DNA from: Epiperipatus broadwayi | Taxonomy: Eukaryota; Onychophora; Udeonychophora; Euonychophora; Peripatidae | NCBI GenBank assembly: GCA_028023455.1 | Contig: JAQFVV010006474.1 | Coordinates: 1 to 64,000 of the forward strand | Length of the DNA: 64,000 bases | Direction: 5' to 3' | Shown here: piece by piece, positions 55,554-64,000 of the stretch | How positions within the stretch are numbered: the first letter of the stretch is position 1 | Layout: every line of letters starts with the position of its first letter | Notes under the pieces: model-generated | Seen by the model: the letters and a program-made list of their open reading frames with translations, nothing else | Told to the model about the DNA's origin: nothing | The model's database searches: none | Translations under genes and position numbers: made by a program

Positions 55554-58500
55554 TAATACTATACAAATTTATTTTCCCTTGATGATCTTCAGATTTATAA
55601 ACAACCAAGTTCTAGTCATAACCTACATGTTATTTTACTTACCATAATGGCAATAATATTTATCCATTATATAACATATTAATACTTATTTCACCCTTTT
55701 TTGGATCTAGATTAAAGGAAAGATATGAATACAAACATTGACATAAAATACATAACAAAATTATATTCATGTTTTAAAGTTCAAAAGTAAAATATCCTAT
55801 TGAATCACTTTATGAATCATCAGTAAACCATTTAGGATATAGATGGTCAAATGTCAGTGTTCTAGAACATCCATTAAATCATTTATACTTTACATCCTTG
55901 GAACTTCTGTTTTGGAGTGTACATGTTTTTGATCCATTTACTAATGGTAAATTTGATGTTTCATAGCACAGATATTAAATGGTAGATAAAGATCATCCAA
56001 GTTCTGACAAGTATAGCTTCACAAGTGACAACGAAGTTCTTCCCCTGATGTTGATACTGCAATTAGCAATGTACAGTTGTGTGTATCCTTATTTATATAA
56101 TTTTATTATAAGCTCTTTGAATAAATAGCAGCAATAATTTTACTATGAAATTTCCTTAATCAATGTTAGTTTATGATTTAAAAATTATAAACACTTTGGA
56201 AATTCGAATAATTCGAATTTTATTTTGAAGATATCAGTTTTGAATTCGTCAGTCAGCTAGTTTTAAATCTATATGCTTTTTATTATCTTCTGGAATATCC
56301 AAATAATTGTTTTCTTAATATATATTTTTTTAATGGCAAATGGTATTTCTGGCCATTTACAATTTTTTGATTATTTCTACCGAAAATTTTATATATGAAT
56401 TCGGAGAAGCTCCTTGTTTATATATATTATTAACAAGACGATGCTCTATTAAAAGTATATTTGGGTGAATTTGAACATCAAGTTTGTGATTTTGATTTTG
56501 GTCCATTGCTTACATTATTATTAATTATCATTATATATAAGTAATTTGCTAATAACAATAAAAAAAAATATTTCTTGATTTTTTTTTTCTTTTAAAGTAT
56601 TTTTTTTTAAGTATTTCTTATCATATTTTTTCTCCTACTGTTGTAGTATATCAGAGTTCTATCACACATAATGAGATAATTTTAACAAAGGTTAGTTGTT
56701 ATATATGCATTTTATATTTAATTCAAATATATGTTTATTGTAAGATTAAGTTGGGGTTTAAGTGCATATACCAATTAATGGTTTCTTAATTATAATGTTT
56801 AATTTTCATTAATAAAATGTAAATAAATTATAATATGGGATTTTGGAATCGAATTAGGCCAAAAAGGTATATAAATGATATTGAAGGATTGTAAAGTCGA
56901 CACCTTACATACCCCCCCCCCAGTAAAAAAGGTGTTAAAATGATTGATATCTTTATTTACTTACATTACTTACTACTGATTGTTTAGGATTAAGTTAAAA
57001 TAGGTCTATGATGTTCTTTTGCATTAATTTTTCCTTAAAAGTATTGTTTTACCTTTTATAGGATATCTTGACCTAAAATTTGGGTGTAATAATTTGACCA
57101 TCATGTATTAATATAATTTTTAATTGTTTGCCATTTTCTACTCTCAGTAGTATTTTTCACACAATTTGTCTTTACTTAGTATATTTGGTATTATGAGGTA
57201 TAATTAATTTAAGGGTTAGATTAATTATGTAATGATATACCAAAACTCTTATAACACAATATCTGATTACAAATCCAGCTAAGTTTAATTTTAGATAACT
57301 TGTGCATTAATTTAAGTAGGGGCCTGTCTAAGAGTGCATATCCGGTTTTTTATTTTTGAGAATTACTGGATTTTCTTCAATATCAGTTAAACAAGATAGT
57401 TGTCATTACTTTGTAAATGAAGTAACTTCTTTTCTAGTAACTAGTCTCCATTTTTTATAATAATGGTATAATTATTTACCGACTTTAGAAATAAAATTAT
57501 AGTTTATTTCTAAATATTTAATTTCAAAATATACATTCTGGCATACGTTTTATAATGAGTATTCTCTCCTTTCAAATTTGAAAGTATAAATATGTGTTGA
57601 TACTTTATTATTATTCAATAATAATTAGACGATTTGGATTTATAACTCTTTTAAATTTATATTTGTAATTAATACTTAATCTTATTTTTATTGTGATTTA
57701 AGATAGTATTGAACAGCCTAATTAAGTGTCACTAATGAATATAAGGGAAGAAGTATTAATTATATGCACATATCATGCTATCTATGGTCTATTTTTTGTA
57801 CCATAATTCAATTTAATAAAAGGTATAAATAACTTAACATAAGTAGTAGAGGTGAGACTATTAATGAAAAGAACAAGAGGAAAGATATTAACATTTGAAC
57901 CATAACACAATTAAAAAAACAAAGAATTTTTTTTTTTAAAAAAAGAAACAAAGAAGGAACTGAAAAGTAATAAGACTAGATTTGAATTTACCCCAAATTA
58001 AAATATATTGTGATTCTTAAATTATGGATTAGAGAATTTTACTTTTTTGCGGGTATGATGACCTACTTATTTGCCGATTGACAATCACCAAGATTTCACA
58101 CTGGGAGAAAAAATTAAACCATTTTGGAAAGCAAGTATTTTACTAAAAGGGACTTTTAATTTAAAACTGGACAAGAAATTGTAAGCATGGAATTTTATTT
58201 TTTTATATGCTACAATATTTTTATCACTATAATCATTATGTGTGTTTAAACATTATACATCATTTATTTAGAGTAAAATATTTTGTGCATTCATTTTTTA
58301 AAATAATATTTTGCTTTTATATATAACATATATTTTAAAAATCTGACTAAAAATAATTTGGACAAAGCATTTTAAATTCAAATTGAACTAATTGAAATTT
58401 ACTTCAAATAAATAATAAATTTCAATGAATTTATAAAATGCATGAATTTAGTCTACATTTCTCTTAAAAAATATATCGGAATAATCTTTTGGAATGCTAG

Positions 58501-59558
58501 CTTACTTCATCATTGAAAATAAAAATTAAAAGAAAATGTTTAACTCATAGTTATTTAATATATTTAATGGAAATTCTGATAGGAGAAAACAATAACCATT
58601 CATTATATTATTAAAGAAAATATTTAACATTATTGATATAAAACATAAATGAAGAAATATTTGATTCTTGATAACTGAGATGGAATGCTGAATTAATATT
58701 AGTTTTAAGTATTAACAAAAAGATCTTAAAATGTTTTGAAATGCCAAAGTTGTTGTTAACTATTTTAAATATATTACCACTGATAATATATAAACAAAAA
58801 TGCTTTTAGGAAAGTTTTCTCTTACTATCAAACTTGATGATATTGCTGAAACTACAATTTAATTAAATAAAAAGGATCCAAAATTATGCAGAAAATAATT
58901 ATAAGCTTTACTATATTGTTACTTTGTTGCCATACAGTCTCAAATATTTTGTTGTGTTTACTTTATGAGGATAAAATAAAAAAAAATGTGAATGCATCAC
59001 TTTATAAAATATTGTACTGGCTGACAATGATATCATTTCCTCTTGTCACTCAGCTTACAGTAAAGGAACCTAGATTATGAACTATGGAAATAAAGTAAAA
59101 TGTAATAATACTTTTTATCTATGTTTATTATTATAATACATTACTTTTGATATATTATTAAAGTATATTCTTTCATTTGCGGTATGAATATGCAATTAAT
59201 TTGAAAACAGATTAAGGTAAAATATATACATTTATTTTTACTGATTGGTTTAAAATTTAAGATTAAACTTAATTTATAGATAGAGATGGATATGCATCTC
59301 TTACATTTATGTAAGTAGTTTATTGACATTCTATTTATGGGTAAACAGACATAATAGTATTTATTTATGATGACACAACTATTTTATTATATGGAGTTTT
59401 CCATACGAACAGGTATATAGCCTTATTATTTTTTTTATTATATTTTGCCTATAATTTAATATGTCCACTTTAGTTTATAGAATTTATGATATTTTACATT
59501 GACTGTGTGTTTCTAATTACTGGGAATTTTATTATGCTTTTAAAAATATTTTATAGTT
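55554..59558. other. AT-rich DNA, no gene recognised
   Basis: 4 kb without a supported gene. It holds a C10-11 run at about 56910-56922, A/T homopolymers (for example 57925-57945), and one 64-codon frame at 58886-59080 with two hydrophobic stretches but no known motif. I do not call it a gene. Confidence 0.55.
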
Positions 59559-60058
59559 GTAGTTCCTTTTACATATGGAACACAAATCCTAATAGCTGAT
59601 TTATCATCTTTGTATCCTATTTTGTCCATTTTGGACTTGAAATAAGGCTTTTTTATAAATTTATAATTATAACTATTTGCTAATAAAACACTATTAATAT
59701 CATATATTTCTTCTTTCAGATGTGATTTATATGAAAGGTTAATTGCTCAATTTAAAAGAGTTTTGGCTACAGAAACTATCTGAGTTGAGTGATGATGAGA
59801 ATGAAAATATGTTCGTGTGTGTATTCTTTCTGTAAATCGATAAAGATAAACTATTTGGTGTTCTGGTGACTATAGTTTTCCATCAGACTTTGTCTCCATT
59901 GTAAATTTAATATGAGGGTGAATATTATTTAAATGTAAGAAAAATTCATCTAATTTATTTTTTCCATGTTGCCATATGACAAAAGTGTCATCTATGTATC
60001 TGAGCAAAATGAGAGGTTTTAAAGATGATAATTCCAAAATGGACAAAATAGGAAACAA
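59559..60058 (-). mobile_element. Penelope-like element, RT fragment (minus strand)
   Basis: On the minus strand the piece carries the end of a PLE reverse transcriptase: RYIDDTFVIWQHGKNKLDEF (RT motif C with two aspartates, about 59981-60001), LNNIHPHIKFTMETKSDGKL, then in shifted frames IYRKNTHT, YFHSHHHSTQ, AKTLLN and INSVLLANSYNYKFIKK, and AIRICVPYVKGTT before it stops being PLE-like near 59559. These match the PLE order after motif C. Several frame changes make it a pseudogene. Its 3' end (59559-59636) is repeated in inverted orientation at 60033-60111. Confidence 0.8.
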
Positions 60059-60547
60059 AAAGATGATAAATCAGCTATTAGGATTTGAGTTCCATATGTA
60101 AAAGAAACTACAGACACTATTGGACGTATATTAAAACGCTATAATATAGATACAACATTTTCTACTCATCAAAAGATCAGCAATATAATAACCAAGCCTA
60201 AGGATTCAATCCCTCTTGAATCTCATGGTGTTTATCAAATCTCATGTGAAAATTGTAAAGCTTCTTACATAGGTATGAGTAATCATTGCACCAGTGTTAG
60301 GAAAGATGAGAATGGTAATGCAGTTAAACAACACTCATCATCATCAGCAATCTCACTCTCTACTATAGATTCAGGTCATAAAATTGATTTTTCTAATACC
60401 AGGATCATATCCAGATGTGATAATCTCTACAAGTTCAAAATTAGAGAAGCCATTGAGATACTTAAAAGGCCAGATTGTATCAATAAGCGAGATGATACAT
60501 GCGAACTTCCTCCTACTTGGAAAGATTTTTTTATAAAACATTCTTAA
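60033..60547 (+). mobile_element. Penelope-like element, GIY-YIG fragment (plus strand)
   Basis: It starts with an inverted copy of the linker found at 59559-59636 and continues past the point where that copy ended, so it is a second PLE piece facing the other way. It carries the GIY-YIG endonuclease described next. After 60547 follow a T/A palindrome (about 60582-60606) and a short non-coding stretch up to a (TA)n palindrome. Confidence 0.75.
60089..60547 (+). pseudogene. PLE GIY-YIG endonuclease fragment
   Basis: An open frame of about 150 codons from just after a TGA at 60086-60088. It contains a linker (VPYVKETTDTIGRILKRYNI), a CCHH-like cysteine pair, GVYQISCENC and SYIG (60227-60274; the GVY...YIG core of GIY-YIG nucleases), then GHKIDFSNTRI and IREAIEILKRPDCINKRDD at the C-terminus. 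This nuclease nicks target DNA for PLE insertion. Between SYIG and GHKIDF the sequence looks shortened and altered (a Ser-rich run), so catalytic residues beyond the core may be missing. Without an attached RT it cannot mobilise itself. Confidence 0.78.
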
Positions 60548-60684
60548 ATTTAACATTTTTGCTATTGGTGGAAGTTTAACGTTTTTTTTTTTTAAAAAAA
60601 AAAAAATCAATGATTGTAGCGTCTCTACAACCTTCTTTCTACCTTTTATCACCCAGTGAATGACTTGTGTGACATGGATGAACA

Positions 60685-60758
60685 CGCAAAATATGTCTTA
60701 TATATATATATATATATAAGACATATTTTGCGTCTACTAATAATTATAATACCTAATT

Positions 60759-60799
<41 letters not shown>

Positions 60800-60822
60800 A
60801 ATTAGGTATTATAATTATTAGT
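60685..60822. repeat. Two adjacent perfect palindromes with (TA)n centres
   Basis: CGCAAAATATGTCTTA (60685-60700) with its complement at 60717-60732, and ACTAATAATTATAATACC and following bases (60736-60763) with the complement at 60795-60822. Both have TA runs at the centre and lie 3 bp apart. Confidence 0.9.
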
Positions 60823-61540
60823 ATGCAAGTAGATACATCCTTGTTAATAGAATCAAAGGCGAATTCTTCCTTATTTAAAATACTGTGGTATAACGGAACG
60901 AAAGAGAGGGTGATTGTTTTCCATAGCAATGTTATTTTAAAACATTAATTTTATTTTAAATTAAAAATTAGAATATAATTTATTTTTTATAATTATTATT
61001 ATCATTATAAAATATTTCAAATTTTATTTTATACACGTGACTTTTACATATTCTAAAATATATAATAAAAAAATTCACATAAAAGCATGCTGTAAACTAT
61101 CCCATTTCTCTATTTAGGAATAAGATAGAGTCAATTGAGTAAAGACACCAGTATATTGACATTTCTACTCATTTGTTTTACTTTATTATTAAAATAATGT
61201 CACATTTAATGACACTTCTTTGAAAACGGACTTACAATCTCACACGAGCATAATAAACAATATCATCCTTAATCTAGATAACATTTACAAATTCATAACA
61301 TTGGTATGAATATTCATTAAATTATTTATTGATTCCTTTGCAATGCTGAGATGAACAAAAAAATCTTCCACTAACAAAGAAAGTACTAAGCAACATGGAA
61401 CCAAGAGAGCTATCTTGAGCACAAAGATAATATCAAGCAAATCGAATCTAAATGAACAACAGATTTAACTAAAACTTTGATCTAGTAAGATACATCGAGA
61501 ATAATACACAATACATCATAAGAATCATGTCTTGATCATT
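60823..61540. other. No gene recognised
   Basis: AT-rich. Nothing recognised. Confidence 0.55.
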
Positions 61541-61581
61541 TATATATATATATATATATATATATAGATATACAAAAGGGC

Positions 61582-61623
<42 letters not shown>

Positions 61624-61637
61624 GCCCTTTTGTATGG
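61541..61637. repeat. (TA)n and palindrome at left end of long repeat copy B
   Basis: ATACAAAAGGGCACAATA (from 61570) is the exact reverse complement of the first bases of the long repeat to its right (TATTGTGCCCTTTTGTAT, to about 61636), with TA between. A short head-to-head stub of the same terminus is therefore present. Confidence 0.9.
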
Positions 61638-64000
61638 GTCACCATCTAATTTTTGTGCTAATCTATTAAAAATTTTAAATTTAAGATATATTTGAATATG
61701 TGATGTTAATTCTGCTTATGGTAATATTTCAAAAAGTTTAATTAAAGCAATCTATGAGTATTTGATATGTGAAATTGTGCTGGTATAGAGAGAGACATTT
61801 TAAATGATGATGATTATAATATATAGTTGGGAAAAATGGCCATAATCAATACTGCATTAATATATTTAATAAATAGGTATTTAAAGCTAAAAGTGTTTAA
61901 AAGACAAGTAAAATTAAATGCATATGTTTATTGTTGATAAAATAATATTATAAAAGAATATAAATATTTTAATTATTATAAGTACATAAATAGAAGATTA
62001 ATATTTGATTTTAATAATATCGAATAATTATTTTAAAATCTCTTATAATATCTTGTTTATTTAAAAAATATTTATTTTAAAAAAATGCAATTGTTAGTTT
62101 ATTTTTAGACGATGACAAGCGTTTCTGGTGTTATAAAAAACAGATGTTAATTAGATATACACACACATGCTTGGAAGTTGTTTAGTAAAGTTGCAGAACT
62201 ATTTTAAAAATCATGTTATAAAATTTATAAATAATACGTGAGTTATCACGAGATAAAATAAAGATAAATCAATGTAGAATATTAAATCTGATTTTTAAAA
62301 AATATTGCTTTAAAAGTATAACGTATAAAAAGACTTAGTGTATTTTAAATAATCTTATAAAAGTTAAAATTATAATCAAGTCAGTAAGAATATTTTTAAA
62401 AAATGTTTAATAGATTTAAATAAACGATAAAGATTATTTTAGAAATTTGATAATGTAATAAATATTAAATATTAAATAAGTCATTATTTATTTTATTTTT
62501 GTGTTGTTGATAAATATGTAAATAAGCCAGCAAAGTTGATTGTTTAAATGTACCAATCAAATTAGAAGTTTCTTCCGGTATAAAAGCTCAGTTCAATTGT
62601 TAGGAGAGGACTCTGTGATTGATTTTTCAAGTTAACTGTGTTATTAAAAATAGCTACGTAAATTTATAGACGCTTTTAAAATCATTTTCAAAATTATAAG
62701 AGTGTCTTGAAAATAAGTTATAGAAATTTTAAATGATAAATATGCAGTATTAACTTAATTTTTTCCCTATCAGTCGTCTCTATTGAGCTCAATTTACAAG
62801 CAAATGGTCATGGGAACATCATATATAGTGAAAATATATCGGAAACTTTATACTAAAAGTATGACAAACGCTGGATTAGTTCGGATAATTACGAGATGGA
62901 GAAAAGTAATATTTTGGACAGTATATAATTTTAAAAGCTAATTGCTATTGATTATTTAAAATAGATATTTTAAAGAATAAAATACTTCTTTATAAAGAAA
63001 GTATTTTGCAAGCTATAAATTTAAAGGTATATCTTAAGTAAAGATATTAAAAAATGAAAGTAGTTTTATAAATACTTGCCTTGTTAAGTCTTTATGTTTA
63101 AAAGACTGAATGTTGACAATTTTGAAAGGCAAATAAGTTGAAAATATATTAACTAAAAGTCTTAATATAATAAAAATTATTATATTGAAATAATTTAAAC
63201 GCTGGTCGTTTATAGATAAAGAAGCTTATTCTTACCTGGATGTTTTGTTAAGAAATGCGCAAGTAATATGTGGATGTCCCAGTTAATTTAAAATGATTAA
63301 ATGATAATTTTTCATAAACTATAGACTAATTTAAAATAATAACTTTTAAATAATATTCTTTAAAGAACTGCAGCCGGATCAGATAAACTATTTTAATTTT
63401 ATTATATTTTTTATAAAAGAACTGATTAACTTTTATTTTGGTTTTAAAAGAACGTTTTTGTTTTTCATAAACTTTTAAAAAAACACGTGATGGACCGGAA
63501 ACAGGAAATGGTGTGCTAGTGAATATGTGCCTAGGATTAAAAACTTTATGGTGAAAAAGAAAACATCGCTGGAGTCATGTAATATGAATTCTGTTTTATT
63601 TATTTAATATAAAAATTAAATATTATTAATCTATTAAAATAAGATAGGTACATATCTTTAAATAATAACTAAAAAATAATATAATGATTAATTGCATAAG
63701 TTTATTTTTAAATTAATATAACACAAAATATGTTAAAGAATGATCGTGAGTGTAAATGTGAATTATTTTATGAAGCTGTAATTCCGAAGAATATTGGAAG
63801 ATGGACTGTACATTAAATCATTATTGATGGTAAAAATTGTATAATAATAATAATTTTAATGTATTTAATATGTTTTCTTTAGATCAACCAAATATTATGT
63901 TGTTTTGAATGAATGCATGATTATTTTAAAAAATACACACACATTATATTGGCAGTGACAGTTTTATTTAAATATGCATAATTTGAATTTATGAAATAAA
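61621..64000 (+). mobile_element. Long repeat, LTR-like terminus, copy B (runs off window)
   Basis: Co-linear with 45993 to about 48400, in the same orientation, starting TGTGCCCTTTTGTATGGGT. It shares the TATA-like box, the nested hairpins, CACGTGATGNACCGGAAA and TTCTTTAGATCAACCAAAT. Numerous substitutions and small indels separate the copies. The window ends inside this copy, so its length and its right end are unknown. Confidence 0.7.
62579..62586 (+). promoter_or_regulatory. Conserved TATA-like box, copy B
   Basis: TATAAAAG preceded by TTCCGG, followed by GTTCAATTGTT at the same distance as in copy A; the position from the left end of the repeat (about 960 bp) is also the same. Confidence 0.5.

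Noticed and set aside
58886-59080. 64-codon frame with hydrophobic segments, possible small membrane protein or exon
   Set aside because: Length and composition are expected by chance in DNA this T-rich, and no conserved motif or splice context supports it.
45993-64000. Copies A and B as the two LTRs of one 18 kb element
   Set aside because: They are strongly diverged, no retroelement genes of a matching element lie between them, and the interval contains unrelated insertions and (TA)n-bounded ends around copy A. Separate old insertions are simpler.

Overview
This 64 kb window is very AT-rich, intron-poor-looking animal nuclear DNA, and almost everything recognisable in it is mobile or repeated. 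The evidence for an animal, probably an invertebrate, is one complete rhodopsin-type GPCR gene without introns, 5'-truncated Penelope-like elements (PLEs) with GIY-YIG ends, RTE-type LINEs with an apurinic-type endonuclease, a gag-bearing LTR element and a degenerate TTAGGG-like stretch. A lophotrochozoan such as a mollusc would fit the (TA)n and (ATT)n load and the receptor type, but this is a guess; nothing in the window fixes the species.

Layout. 1-4.3 kb: AT-rich DNA without recognisable genes. 4.3-6.2 kb: a segment with solo-LTR character between two (TA)n tracts. 6.2-21 kb: unannotated AT-rich DNA with a purine-rich tract, small tandem repeats, a telomere-like stretch (10.4 kb) and an isolated primer-binding-site-like motif (17.0 kb). 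21.0-25.2 kb: two decayed RTE LINE copies in the same orientation, separated by palindromic repeats and by 19 nt identical to an Illumina adapter, so the join there is an assembly artefact. 25.2-26.4 kb: palindromes and (TA)n. 26.4-35.0 kb: an LTR retrotransposon with about 2.7 kb LTRs and a broken gag but no visible pol. 35.5-36.4 kb: a broken zinc-binding protein gene of a repetitive family. 37.0-37.6 kb: a PLE 3' end between 155 bp inverted arms. 38.7-39.7 kb: the GPCR gene on the minus strand, the only intact host-type gene seen. 40.4-40.7 kb: another PLE 3' end. 43.6-44.0 kb: a minisatellite with a large internal microsatellite. 46.0-50.3 kb and 61.6-64.0 kb: two diverged copies of a long repeat with a conserved TATA-like box. 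51.0-53.8 kb: a 2.9 kb imperfect palindrome. 54.4-55.6 kb: a smaller inverted-repeat element. 59.6-60.5 kb: two PLE pieces joined head to head.

The recurring theme is (TA)n tracts. Many sit at the centre of perfect inverted repeats or directly abut a TTGTRCC-like terminus of a repeated element. This suggests that several families insert into, or end in, (TA)n, or that some palindromes arose in assembly. No operon, RNA gene or CRISPR array was found. Apart from the receptor there is no host pathway to reconstruct. All coordinates for repeat arms were read by eye and may be off by a few bases.
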